Shown: positions 34,062 through 42,724 of the stretch, in pieces | Numbering within the stretch: the first letter of the stretch is position 1 | How the letters are laid out: each line of letters begins with the position of its first letter | Source: PALSA-612 sp963711315 | GTDB taxonomy: Bacteria; Actinomycetota; Thermoleophilia; Gaiellales; Gaiellaceae | DNA: 64,000 nt | Assembly (NCBI GenBank): GCA_963711315.1 | Contig: CAVQDQ010000004.1 | Location: forward strand, 620,001 to 684,000 | Direction of reading: 5' to 3' | Translations under genes and position numbers: made by a program | The notes under the pieces: model-generated | Seen by the model: only the letters and a program-made list of their open reading frames with translations | The model's database searches: none | What the model was told of the DNA's origin: nothing

Positions 34062-34420
34062 GCGATCTCACGACGGAGGTACGGCAGGTGATCGAGGGCG
34101 AGCCGGTCGCCCTGTTCATGAAAGGCACGCCGCAGATGATCATGTGCGGCAACTCGCAGCGTGCGCTCGAGGCGCTGCGGCGGGCGGGGGCGCCGGTGAC
34201 GACGGTGGACATCCTTCCCGACCCGGCGATTCGCCAGGAGCTCTCGGCCCAGTCCGGCTGGCCGACGATCCCGCAGGTCTTCGTCAAGGGCGAGCTGATC
34301 GGCGGCGCGGACATCACCGAGGAACTGGAGGCTTCCGGCGAGCTGGAGCGCAAGCTCGAGGACGCGCTCGGCGCGAACTACCGCGAGTCGCGCGAGGAAA
34401 AGGTCGTCTCGCTGGTCTAG
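34058..34420 (+). CDS. grxD: Monothiol glutaredoxin, Grx4/GrxD type, with CGNS active site
   Basis: A 120-residue Grx4-family protein. It has FMKGTPQ, active site MCGNSQRAL, WPTIPQVFVKGELIGGADI (cis-Pro and glutathione-binding loop) and a helical C-terminus. The family norm is CGFS; here the third residue is Asn (TGC GGC AAC TCG), which may alter cluster or thiol binding. It overlaps bolA by 4 bp, so the two proteins are made together, as expected for a BolA-Grx [2Fe-2S] heterodimer. Its stop overlaps the convergent cysA stop by 4 bp. Confidence 0.92.
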   Translation: MSDLTTEVRQVIEGEPVALFMKGTPQMIMCGNSQRALEALRRAGAPVTTVDILPDPAIRQELSAQSGWPTIPQVFVKGELIGGADITEELEASGELERKLEDALGANYRESREEKVVSLV

Positions 34421-35373
34421 CCGGCGAACACGCGCTCGCGCCGGGCCCGCACCCAGACCGTCTGGCCTCGCCAGAGCCCGAGCTCGTCGAAACGCCTGCG
34501 TGCGATCACGGCGACTATCTCGGCGCCGTCGACGTCGTGGAGCTCGACTTTCACGTCTCGGCCGAGCACGGTGACTCGAACGATCATCGCCTCTACCGAG
34601 TCGGTCGCGGGCTCATCGAGCAGTTCGAGGTCGTCGGACCAGACCAGCGCTCCGCCCACGACGTTGGCATCACCGACGAAGCGCATGACGAACTCGGTGG
34701 CGGGCGCGTCATACAGCTCCTGCGGGGCGCCGACCTGCTCGAGTGCGCCGTGGTTGATCACCGCGATCGTGTCCGAGATCTCCATGGCCTCCTCCTGGTC
34801 GTGGGTCACGAAGACCGTCGTCACATGCACGACATCGTGAAGCTGCCGCAGCCACTGGCGTAGCTCGGCACGGACGCGGGCATCGAGGGCGCCGAACGGC
34901 TCGTCGAGCAGCAGCACCTGCGGCTCGGGTGCGAGAGCGCGCGCCAGGCCCATGCGCTGCCGCTGTCCGCCCGAGAGCTGGGCGGGATAGCGATCGCCGA
35001 GGCCCTGGAGCTGGACGAGGTGGAGCAGCTCGTCCACGCGCTCGCGGATCTCTGCCCGGGGCCGCCTCCGCACCTTCAGACCGAAGGCGATGTTCTCGCG
35101 CACGGTCATGTGCTTGAAGGCGGCATAGTGCTGGAAGACGAACCCGACGTTTCGCTTCTGCGGGGGGAGCGCCGTCGCGGCCTTGCCGGACAGGAGGATC
35201 TCACCGGCGTCGGGCGTTTCGAGCCCCGCGATGATGCGCAGCAGCGTCGACTTCCCCGAGCCGCTCGGCCCGAGCAACGCCGTCAGCGCGCCACTCTCCA
35301 CCTCGAGGGAGACATCGTCGACCGCGACGAAGTCGCCGAAGCGCTTCGTGATGTTGCGGACGGAGATGGACAT
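34417..35373 (-). CDS. cysA: Sulfate/thiosulfate ABC transporter ATP-binding protein CysA
   Basis: ATPase of the sulfate importer, 318 residues. Walker A GPSGSGKST, Q-loop FVFQHYAAFKHMTV, signature LSGGQRQRMGLARAL, Walker B VLLLDEPFGALDA and switch His in VTHDQEEAMEI are all intact. A C-terminal TOBE-like domain follows. FQHYA-FKH rather than FQNYALFPH is typical of CysA as opposed to sugar importers. ATG 35373 shares one base with the cysW stop; the open frame continues upstream but overlaps cysW and is not used. Confidence 0.94.
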   Translation of the reverse strand: MSISVRNITKRFGDFVAVDDVSLEVESGALTALLGPSGSGKSTLLRIIAGLETPDAGEILLSGKAATALPPQKRNVGFVFQHYAAFKHMTVRENIAFGLKVRRRPRAEIRERVDELLHLVQLQGLGDRYPAQLSGGQRQRMGLARALAPEPQVLLLDEPFGALDARVRAELRQWLRQLHDVVHVTTVFVTHDQEEAMEISDTIAVINHGALEQVGAPQELYDAPATEFVMRFVGDANVVGGALVWSDDLELLDEPATDSVEAMIVRVTVLGRDVKVELHDVDGAEIVAVIARRRFDELGLWRGQTVWVRARRERVFAG

Positions 35374-36164
35374 CAGGCGGTGTGCTCCCGGGGTCGGATC
35401 ACCGTCAAGGCCACGAGCACGGCGATCGCCATCAGGGCGAGCACGATGGAAATGGCGTACGCGCCGGCGAGGTCGAAGCTCTCGTAGCGCTCCTGGACGC
35501 GGAGCGTGGCCGTCTCCGTCTCGCCCTGAATGCGCCCGGAGACGACTGCGACAGCGCCATACTCGCCGAGGCACCGGGCCGTGGTGAGGATCACGCCGTA
35601 GACGACGGCCCAGCGGATCGACGGCAGCGTGATGCGCAAGAACGTCTGCCAGCCGCCGGCGCCGAGCGTCCGCGCAGCCTGCTCCTGCTCGTCTCCGACC
35701 TCGCGGAGCGTCGGCACGACCTCGCGAGCGACGAACGGGAGCGAGACGAAGATCGTCGCAATCACCATCGCCGGCAGGGCGAAGAGCACGTCGATGCCGT
35801 GGTCGGACAACCAGCTGCCGAACCAGCCGTCGCGGCCGTAGAGCAGGAAGAGCGAGAGGCCCACGACAACGGGCGAGAGCGCGAGCGGCAGGTCGATGAA
35901 GGCGTTGAGGAGCCACTTGCCCGGGAACTTGCGCCGCACGATGGCGATCGCGCAGACGATGCCGAACACCGTGTTCACGGGCACCGCGATCGCCGTGATG
36001 ATCAACGTCAGCTTGAAGGCGTGGATCGTCTCCGGCGTTGTCAGCGCGTCCCACGCCGGTGCGAACCCGTCCTCGAACGTCCGCCAGAACACCATCGCCA
36101 GCGGCCCGACGAGGATCACCGTCAGGTAGCCGAGCGCGACGAGGCGAAGGCCGATCCTGCTCAT
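35373..36164 (-). CDS. cysW: Sulfate ABC transporter permease CysW
   Basis: A 263-residue membrane permease with about six helices. The EAA-loop is seen as EQEQAARTLGAGGWQTFLRITLP, and GEYGAVAVVSGRIQGETET is the CysW hallmark. It overlaps cysT by 4 bp and cysA by 1 bp, a tightly coupled operon. With CysT it should form the sulfate pathway. Confidence 0.93.
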   Translation of the reverse strand: MSRIGLRLVALGYLTVILVGPLAMVFWRTFEDGFAPAWDALTTPETIHAFKLTLIITAIAVPVNTVFGIVCAIAIVRRKFPGKWLLNAFIDLPLALSPVVVGLSLFLLYGRDGWFGSWLSDHGIDVLFALPAMVIATIFVSLPFVAREVVPTLREVGDEQEQAARTLGAGGWQTFLRITLPSIRWAVVYGVILTTARCLGEYGAVAVVSGRIQGETETATLRVQERYESFDLAGAYAISIVLALMAIAVLVALTVIRPREHTA

Positions 36165-37009
36165 CGGTCGTGCCTCGTCGCGAAGTGGCGGATGGCCCCG
36201 ATCGACAACAGCGTGACGAACGAGATGGCGAGCAGCACCACGGACACGGCTGCGGCGCCGGCCGAGTCGCCGCTCTCGATGCGCCCGAAGATGTAGACGG
36301 ACGAGACCTGCGTGTCGAACGGGATGTTGCCGGTGATGATGACGAGCGATCCGAACTCACCCACCGCCTTCGCGAACGCCAGCGCGACGCCGGAGAGGAT
36401 CCCGGGCAGGATGCCGGGAAGGATGACCCGGCGGAACGTCGTCAGCTGCGACGCGCCGAGCGAATGGGCTGCCTGCTCCACCTCGGGATCGAGCTCGTCG
36501 AGCACGGGTTGCACCGTGCGGACGACGAACGGCAGGGTCACGAACATCAGGCAGAGCACGACTGCCGTCTGCGTGAAGGCGACGTTGATGTCGATCGGCG
36601 AGGTCGGGCCGTAGAGCGCGAGCAGCGTCAGCCCGGCGACGATCGTCGGCAGCGCGAAGGGAAGGTCGATGATCGCGTTCACGAGCGACCTGCCGCGGAA
36701 GTCGTCGCGGACGAGTACCCAGGCGGTAATCGTTCCCAGCACGGCGTTGAGCACGGAGACGCCGAGCGACGCGAGCAGTGTCAGCTCGAGTGCGGCCACC
36801 GCCTCCCGACTGGAGACGGCGTCCCAGAAGGACTGCGAGCCCTCGCTCGTCGCCTCCCACATGAGGGCGGCGATGGGCAGCAGGACGAGGACCGAGAGGA
36901 ACAGCGTGATGAAGCCGACGGACAGGGCCGTTGCAGCCCTGTCCGGGTGAGGCTTCGCTCGGCGCGGTACGGCGACCGCGGCGTCGGGCGCGCTAGCCGG
37001 TGTCGCCAC
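36161..37009 (-). CDS. cysT: Sulfate ABC transporter permease CysT (CysU)
   Basis: A 282-residue permease partner of CysW. After a 25-residue basic N-terminal tail come six helices with the EAA-loop EVEQAAHSLGASQLTTFRRVILP and the conserved GEFGSLVIITGNIPFDTQV. It overlaps the sulfate-binding protein gene by 17 bp and cysW by 4 bp. Confidence 0.93.
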   Translation of the reverse strand: MATPASAPDAAVAVPRRAKPHPDRAATALSVGFITLFLSVLVLLPIAALMWEATSEGSQSFWDAVSSREAVAALELTLLASLGVSVLNAVLGTITAWVLVRDDFRGRSLVNAIIDLPFALPTIVAGLTLLALYGPTSPIDINVAFTQTAVVLCLMFVTLPFVVRTVQPVLDELDPEVEQAAHSLGASQLTTFRRVILPGILPGILSGVALAFAKAVGEFGSLVIITGNIPFDTQVSSVYIFGRIESGDSAGAAAVSVVLLAISFVTLLSIGAIRHFATRHDR

Positions 37010-38012
37010 CGACGGCGTTCTCGATCTTCACCATGATCCCGGTCTTGGGATCGAAGAAGCGCTTCTGCGCCTTCGCCCAGCCGCCGATCGACTTCGCATC
37101 GATCGTGAATTCGCCTGGCCGGGTTGGGAACTTCCTCCGGTTCTTCTCGAGCACGCTTTTGACGACCGGCCGGTAGCCGTTGTTCGCGAATACCTGCTGC
37201 GCCGCCGGCGTCGTCAGGAACCTCAGGAACGCGTTTGCCTCCTTCGCGTGCTTCGTCGTGCGTGTGACGGCGATCGGATTCTCGATCAGGATCGTCGAGC
37301 GCGGGATGACGTACTGGACGTCGAGCCCCTTGAGCTTCGAGAACAGGGCCTCGTTCTCGTAGGCCAGCAGGACGTCGCCCTTGCCGCTCATGAACGTGTT
37401 CAGCGAGTCGCGGGCGCTCTTGTCCTGGACGACGACGTTCCTGAAGAGCTTCAGAAGATTCGCCTGGGCCTGCCCGTCGGTCTTGCCCTCCCGGCGCCAC
37501 GCGCCGTAGGCAGCCATGACGTTCCAGCGCGCGCCGCCGGACGTGAACGGGTTCGGCGTCACGACCTCGACTCCCGGCTTCAGGAGGTCGCTCCACGACC
37601 TGATCTTCTTCGGGTTCCCGTCGCGGAGGGCGAAGACGACCATGGAGTTGGTGACCATCCCTTTGTAGGGCTTCTTCGTCCAGCCCTTGAAGACGAGCCC
37701 GGCCTTGACGAGCTCGTCGACGTCCGGGGCGAGCGAGAGGGCGACGAGGTCCGCGTCGAGCCCGGCCTTCACAGCGCGGGCCTGCTCGCCCGACGCGCCG
37801 TAGGACTGCGAGAACGACACGTCCTTACCGGCAGCGGTCTTCTGGAACATCGGGATCAGCTGCGCGTAGGCCTCACGCGGGGTGGAGTACGCGACGAGCC
37901 TCAGCTCGGTTTCGTTCGCGCGGGCCGGTGCCGAGGGCGCCTTGACCGCGGCTCCGGCGACGGCCGATGCAAGCGCGGCGACCGCGGCGAGTACGGCTAG
38001 CGGGCGATACAT
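36993..38012 (-). CDS. Sulfate-binding protein (Sbp/CysP family)
   Basis: A 339-residue extracytoplasmic binding protein. The Sec signal spans residues 1-21. The mature protein has SFSQSYGASGEQARAV, the loop that holds sulfate through main-chain amides and Ser, and later TPNPFTSGGARWNVMAAYG and LAYENEALFS, diagnostic for Sbp. It is the first gene of sbp-cysT-cysW-cysA. It lies divergent to an Rrf2 regulator with about 120 bp between, so control of sulfate uptake by that regulator is likely. Confidence 0.93.
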   Translation of the reverse strand: MYRPLAVLAAVAALASAVAGAAVKAPSAPARANETELRLVAYSTPREAYAQLIPMFQKTAAGKDVSFSQSYGASGEQARAVKAGLDADLVALSLAPDVDELVKAGLVFKGWTKKPYKGMVTNSMVVFALRDGNPKKIRSWSDLLKPGVEVVTPNPFTSGGARWNVMAAYGAWRREGKTDGQAQANLLKLFRNVVVQDKSARDSLNTFMSGKGDVLLAYENEALFSKLKGLDVQYVIPRSTILIENPIAVTRTTKHAKEANAFLRFLTTPAAQQVFANNGYRPVVKSVLEKNRRKFPTRPGEFTIDAKSIGGWAKAQKRFFDPKTGIMVKIENAVGGDTG

Positions 38013-38132
38013 GTGAAGTCTTCTCCCTTCACTAAGTATTGTTTACAAAGAATGTAGACTTACAAATCTTGGCAGCAAGATATTGAAAGTTGTGCTGACA
38101 TGTCAAGCGAGAACGACGAGGAGGGTGCACGC
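38013..38132. promoter_or_regulatory. Divergent control region between sulfate importer and Rrf2 gene
   Basis: This is the most AT-rich spot in the neighbourhood. TTACAAA occurs twice in the same orientation, at 38043-38049 and 38060-38066, a 17-bp period that could be part of an operator. For the Rrf2 gene a possible promoter is TTGTTT (38039-38044) with TACAAA 16 bp on. The start of the regulator is set by GAGGAGGG just before ATG 38133. Binding by the Rrf2 protein is inference. Confidence 0.5.
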
Positions 38133-38585
38133 ATGTGGGTATCGCGCAGGACCGACTACGCAACGCGGGCCGTGCTCGCGCTCGCGATCGACGGTGGCGG
38201 GCCGCTCAAGCTCGAGGAGCTCGCGCGTCGCACGGCCGTGCCCCAGTCAGTGCTCGAGCAGGTGATGCCGACGATGCGCACCGCCGGCATCGTGCGCTCG
38301 GAGCGGGGGCCGACCGGCGGCTACCGGCTGAACAAGAAGCCCGAGGAGATCACGCTCGAGCGCATCGTCCGGCTGTTCCAAGGCCAGCTCGCGCCTATCA
38401 GCTGCGCTACGAGGCACAGCCCCGAGCCGTGCCCGATGACCGTGGGCTGCACGCTGCGCGAGGTATGGGAGGAGATCCGCGACGCCACGATCTCGCTGCT
38501 CGGCGGCGTGACGTTCGCGGATCTCGCGAAGCGCGCCGGCGGGCCCTGGAAGGACCCGGAGCTCCTCGCTCTCAGCGTTGCGTGA
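38133..38585 (+). CDS. Rrf2-family transcriptional regulator (CymR/IscR-like)
   Basis: A 150-residue winged-helix regulator. MWVSRRTDYATRAVLALA opens the DNA-binding domain, followed by LEELARRTAVPQSVLEQV and RGPTGGYRLNK (wing). Three Cys in CATRHSPEPCPMTVGC are spaced C-x8-C-x5-C, close to the IscR [2Fe-2S] pattern, so it may sense Fe-S or thiol status. Its position next to the sulfate importer favours control of sulfur assimilation. ATG 38133 with a strong upstream ribosome site is preferred over ATG 38100. It converges on the MBL gene with a 14-bp overlap. Confidence 0.9.
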   Translation: MWVSRRTDYATRAVLALAIDGGGPLKLEELARRTAVPQSVLEQVMPTMRTAGIVRSERGPTGGYRLNKKPEEITLERIVRLFQGQLAPISCATRHSPEPCPMTVGCTLREVWEEIRDATISLLGGVTFADLAKRAGGPWKDPELLALSVA

Positions 38586-39440
38586 GCGCTTCGCGCTTCT
38601 TCAACCAGTAGCGCTCGAGCCCGCGATAGGACTGCCACAGCGGCGCTGCTCGCTGCCAGAGGTCGGGGTCTCCCGGCACCCGCGCAGCCAACTCCTTGCG
38701 ACCGGCGTCCACGAATTCCTCTTCCGTTGCGCCGGCCCCGACGCGCTGCACCCAGCGGTCGAGCTCCGCGCGCATGAGCTCCAGGTGGTCGGCGACATCC
38801 TCCACGACGCCAAAGTGGATGAGCGCGAGCCGCTTCGGCTGCCGCCGCTCGATCTCGTCGAGCGTATGTAGCCACTGCTCGTACTGGAAATCCGGCGGCG
38901 GCGACACGGGCAACACATGCCGGGCCGGGACGATGCGGACGCCCGCGGCATCGCCGGCGTAGAGCGTTCCGTCCGCGGCGAGGTACGAGACGTGGTGCGA
39001 CGCATGGCCCGGCGTCGGGAAAGCATTCGAGGCCGACGACGTCGTCGCCGGCGACATGGACGTTCTCCTCGGGCACCGGCGCGAGCTCGCCCCAGAGCGC
39101 GTCGAACGCGTCGCCGTAGAGACGTCGCGCGCTCGCGTCGAGACGGCTGGGGTCGACCAGGTGGGGCGCGCCGATCGGCGAGACGTGCACCTGGAGCCCG
39201 GGGTGCTCGCGCACGAGCGTCCCCGCGGCGCCCGCGTGGTCGAGGTGGATGTGCGAGAGGAGGAGGTGACGAAGGTCGGTCAGGGCGAGGCCATGCGCCT
39301 CCAGCCCGTCCTTCAGCCTGCCCATGCAGGCCGTCGGGCCGCAGTCGAAGAGCGCCGGCCCGTCGTTCGTCTCCAGGACGTAGACGCCGACGACCTGCTC
39401 GGTCGCCTGGTGGATGGAGATCGATCGGCTCGAGCCGCAA
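38572..39440 (-). CDS. MBL-fold metallo-hydrolase, two frameshifts
   Basis: A metallo-beta-lactamase-fold enzyme of about 289 residues. Motifs: ALFDCGPTACMGRL, metal site SHIHLDHAG (HxHxDH), FPTPGHASHHVSY (second His) and AGDAAGVRI (Asp). The N-terminus LRLEPIDLH starts with TTG at 39440 and joins the body after a shift near 39410; another shift lies near 39020. It begins 8 bp after the cystathionine gamma-synthase/lyase stop, so it belongs to the transsulfuration operon. A persulfide- or thioester-type substrate would fit that setting but is only inference. Confidence 0.78.
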
Positions 39441-39448
39441 GGCCGGCT

Positions 39449-40597
39449 TCAGGCGGTTGTCGCGGGCGAGCGGACGAGTGCCTGCTGGAGGTCCTCGACG
39501 AGGTCGTCGGCCGACTCGATGCCGACCGAGAGGCGGATCAGGTTGCGCGGCGCCGCGGTCGGCCCTTCCGCTGTCGACGCGTGCGTCATGCGGGCCGGGT
39601 GCTCGATGAGGCTCTCCACGCCGCCAAGGCTCTCGGCGAGCGTCCAGACCTTCGTCCGCGAGCAGAGCGCGACGGCCTCCTCCTCGGTCTCGGTGAGAAA
39701 CGAGACCATCCCGCCGAAGTCGCGCATCTGGCGTGCGGCGATCTCGTGGCCGGGGTGGCTGGCGAGGCCGGGGTAGAGCACCTGCTGCACGTGCTCGTTC
39801 GCCTCGAGGAACGAGACGACGGCCCGGGCGTTGGCACAGTGCTTGTCCATGCGAACGGCGAGCGTCTTCAGCCCGCGCAGGACGAGCCAGCAGTCGAAGG
39901 GTCCCGGGACGGCGCCGAGCGACTTCTGGAGGAAGACGAGGCGGTCGGCGACGGTCGGGTCGTTCGTCGCCGCGAAGCCGCCTATGAGGTCGGAGTGGCC
40001 ACCGAGGTACTTCGTCAGCGAGTGGACGACGATGTCAGCACCGAGCTCGAGCGGCTGCTGGAGATACGGAGTGGCGAAGGTGTTGTCGACCACCACGAGT
40101 GCGCCGGCTTCGTGTGCCGCCGCCGCTGCGGCGCGGATGTCGACGATGTTGAGCGTGGGGTTCGTAGGCGTCTCGATCCAGACGAGCCGCGTGCGCTCGT
40201 CGAGATGCGCCGCGAGATTGGTGGACATCTCCTGCGACGTCACGTACTCGAATGCGTAGCCCTTTGGCTCGTAGACCTGCGAGAACATGCGGTAGACGCC
40301 GCCGTAGACGTCGTTCACCGACACCACACGCTCCCCGGGCGAGACGAGATGCATGATCGTCGTCGTCGCGCCGAGCCCTGAGGAGAACGCGATCCCGTGG
40401 TCGGCGCCCTCCAACGACGCGAGACACGTCTGGAGCGCCGTGCGCGTGGGATTCGCGACACGCGAATAGTCATAACCCTTGTGGACGCCGACCTCGTCCT
40501 GCGCGTACGTCGAGGTCTGGTAGATGGGCACCGTCACCGAGCCGGTGGCCGGGTCCGGCTCCTGCCCCTCGTGGATGGCCCGTGTCTCGAAGTCCAT
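39449..40597 (-). CDS. Cystathionine gamma-synthase / gamma-lyase (Cys/Met PLP family)
   Basis: A 382-residue PLP enzyme of the Cys/Met metabolism family. It has YSRVANPTRTALQTCLASLEG, the PLP Lys in SLTKYLGGHSD, and the C-terminal NLIRLSVGIESADDLVEDL. It either makes cystathionine from an activated homoserine (synthase) or cleaves it to cysteine (lyase). The tight link with a cystathionine beta-synthase gene in the same operon favours the lyase direction, that is reverse transsulfuration. Start ATG shares one base with the preceding YcaQ-type gene. Confidence 0.9.
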   Translation of the reverse strand: MDFETRAIHEGQEPDPATGSVTVPIYQTSTYAQDEVGVHKGYDYSRVANPTRTALQTCLASLEGADHGIAFSSGLGATTTIMHLVSPGERVVSVNDVYGGVYRMFSQVYEPKGYAFEYVTSQEMSTNLAAHLDERTRLVWIETPTNPTLNIVDIRAAAAAAHEAGALVVVDNTFATPYLQQPLELGADIVVHSLTKYLGGHSDLIGGFAATNDPTVADRLVFLQKSLGAVPGPFDCWLVLRGLKTLAVRMDKHCANARAVVSFLEANEHVQQVLYPGLASHPGHEIAARQMRDFGGMVSFLTETEEEAVALCSRTKVWTLAESLGGVESLIEHPARMTHASTAEGPTAAPRNLIRLSVGIESADDLVEDLQQALVRSPATTA

Positions 40598-41586
40598 CAG
40601 CGGATGGTATCCGCGCCCAGCCACGCCCCGAGCTCGCGCATTGCTTCGTCCAGCCTCGACGTGTCGCCCCAGGCGCCGAGCAGCTCGAGCGTGTTCGTCT
40701 TCCGGTCGAAGCGCGGCTCCGCTCTGCCGACGAGCTCGTCGCCGACGAGCAGAGGTAGGACGTAGTAGCCGTACTCCCGCTTCGCCTTCGGCACGTACAT
40801 CTCGAGCCGATAGTGAAAGCCCCAGAGCGCTTCCGCCCGGCTGCGGTCGTAGGCGAGGCGGTCGAACGGCGAGAGAAGCGTGGCGCGATCGGGCACCGGT
40901 CCGTCCTCCGCGTCGGGATGCGCCTCCCACCCCTTCCGCGTCTGCCGCACGCCCTGGGCGCTGAACCGGCGCTCGGCGAGCACACGCTCCGCCTCGCGGA
41001 GCGGCACGGTCTCCGTCTCCGGATACCAGCGCTCGGCGAGATTCCAGACCCGCTGGCCGTTCCGGCGACCGGTGACGGCGACCTTGCCGCGGGTTTCGAG
41101 GATCATGAGCATCAGTGCGACCTGGCGCTGGCCCCACCAGGGATGCGGGTTGCGCGGTGTCTTCGCGTGATGCGCGAGATCGCGGGAGAGCATCGGGCCC
41201 TCGCGCTCGAGCTCACGCAGCACGAACCGCTTGAAGGCGGCGTTCTCGCGGAGGAAGGCGTCCGATCGTGCTTCCCATGCGTACGTGCGGCGCCGGCGCC
41301 GCATGCGCGCTCTGATGAGCGGCAGGTCCTCGATCGGGCGGATGTACGCGGAATGCTCGAACAGCACTCTGTCCTCCCACACAAGCCTGTCGAGCTCCGC
41401 CGGGTCGTAGCGGGCGCCGAGCCTGCTCCAGAGCACGAGATGCTGAGGTGGCGCGACGGTCGAGATGGGGTCGATCTGGAGGAACCCGAGCGTGCGCACC
41501 GTTTCCAGGACGGAGGTCGCTGAGCCGTCGAGCAGCTGCGCACGAACCGCGATTCGCCGGGCCTCCTCTGGCGAGACGAGCGTCAG
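40597..41586 (-). CDS. YcaQ-type DNA glycosylase (HTH_42 / winged-helix), copy 1
   Basis: A member of the AlkX/YcaQ-AlkZ superfamily that removes alkylated or crosslinked bases. The catalytic Q-hydrophobic-D motif is seen in LGFLQIDPISTV. Further family marks are FEHSAYIRPIEDLP, HPWWGQRQVA, LLSPFDRLAYDR and YGYYVLPLLVGD. The first conserved 30 residues (LVSPEEARRIAVRAQ) lie upstream of the first GTG (41499). The family N-terminus is reached only with CTG at 41584-41586, overlapping the stop of copy 2, so the start is unusual or an ATG has been lost. It is embedded in a transsulfuration operon. Confidence 0.8.
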   Translation of the reverse strand: MTLVSPEEARRIAVRAQLLDGSATSVLETVRTLGFLQIDPISTVAPPQHLVLWSRLGARYDPAELDRLVWEDRVLFEHSAYIRPIEDLPLIRARMRRRRRTYAWEARSDAFLRENAAFKRFVLRELEREGPMLSRDLAHHAKTPRNPHPWWGQRQVALMLMILETRGKVAVTGRRNGQRVWNLAERWYPETETVPLREAERVLAERRFSAQGVRQTRKGWEAHPDAEDGPVPDRATLLSPFDRLAYDRSRAEALWGFHYRLEMYVPKAKREYGYYVLPLLVGDELVGRAEPRFDRKTNTLELLGAWGDTSRLDEAMRELGAWLGADTIR

Positions 41587-42719
41587 CGTTCTACCCGCTC
41601 CAACCCGAGGCTCCGAGCGAGCCGCGCGAGCGCGCGATCGAACGCTTCGTCGAGCCGTTTTGACGCGCGAACGCCGGGCTCGGCATGAAATGCCTTGACC
41701 CTGAGCACGCCTTCGCGCCGCTCGGCCTTGAGATCGGCGCGGCCCGCGAAGCGGTTGCCGAGGAGAAACGGCAGCACGTAGTACCCGTAGATCCGCTCGT
41801 GCTCTCGCTTGTAGACCTCGATCAGCGGCTGGAACCCGAAGACGCGCTCAACGAACGGCTTGTCCCAGAGCAGGCTGTCGAACGGGGAGAGGAGCACGCC
41901 CCCTCGGGACAAGTTGGCGTCGAGCTCCACATTCGCGGCGACGACGACCGGCGCCCCTCCGTCCTCGACGGTCACGCGTCGCACGAGGCCTTCGTCGACC
42001 AGCCGGTCCACATAGGGCGCCATGCCTTTCGCGCCACCCTGGAACCGGCAGTGCTCGGCGATCCCGCGCTCGGTGAGCGCACCGCGACCCTGAACGGCGC
42101 GGAGCGCGTACGTGCGCTTGAACTCTTCTTCCGACGGGGTCGGCGCGTCGAGAAGCTCGCGCGGGATGACCCGCTCCGGCAGGTCGTAGACGCGCTGGAA
42201 GCCGTTGCGTCCCGCGATGGCCAGCTCGCCGGCGGCGAAGAGATGCTCGAGCGCGCCCTTGGCCGGCTTCCAGCTCCACATCGAGCTGGCATCGCCCTTC
42301 CCCTCGAACGCTCGCGAGGGCAGCGCGCCCCGCTCGCGAATCGTCTCGAGCACCTGCTTCTCGGTCGCGCGGTCCTTGCGCTTGCGGCCCCACCAGTGCG
42401 CATCCTCGAGATGCACCATGCGGCGCTTGAAGAGCGGGTAGTCCGCCACGGGTAGGAGGCACGCCTCGTGCGCCCAGTACTCGAAGATCCTCCCCTGGCC
42501 GAGCAGACGCGAGACCGTGCCCGGTCTGTACCAGCCGAGGCGTGACGTGAGCGTCAGCCTGTGGGCGCGGTCGACCGTCGAGATGGAGTCCAGCTGAACG
42601 GCCGACAGGCGCTCGATCTCTCGCGCGACGTCCGCCGGACGCGACGTCCGGGCGCGCGTCGCATAGCCCTGGTGCGCCACGAGGAAGCGCCGGAGCTGGG
42701 TGAGGCTGACGGTTTCCAC
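41583..42719 (-). CDS. YcaQ-type DNA glycosylase (HTH_42 / winged-helix), copy 2
   Basis: A 378-residue paralogue of the downstream gene. It has the QxD motif in LSAVQLDSISTV, then RIFEYWAHEACLLPV, HWWGRKRKDRATEK, LLSPFDSLLWDK and YGYYVLPFLLGN. The superfamily unhooks DNA interstrand crosslinks and bulky alkyl adducts; the QxD form belongs to the YcaQ-like rather than the AlkZ-like branch as I recall it. The two copies share order of motifs but are clearly diverged, so the duplication is old. The start is 5 bp after the GST stop. Confidence 0.85.
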   Translation of the reverse strand: METVSLTQLRRFLVAHQGYATRARTSRPADVAREIERLSAVQLDSISTVDRAHRLTLTSRLGWYRPGTVSRLLGQGRIFEYWAHEACLLPVADYPLFKRRMVHLEDAHWWGRKRKDRATEKQVLETIRERGALPSRAFEGKGDASSMWSWKPAKGALEHLFAAGELAIAGRNGFQRVYDLPERVIPRELLDAPTPSEEEFKRTYALRAVQGRGALTERGIAEHCRFQGGAKGMAPYVDRLVDEGLVRRVTVEDGGAPVVVAANVELDANLSRGGVLLSPFDSLLWDKPFVERVFGFQPLIEVYKREHERIYGYYVLPFLLGNRFAGRADLKAERREGVLRVKAFHAEPGVRASKRLDEAFDRALARLARSLGLERVER

Positions 42720-42724
42720 CGCGA

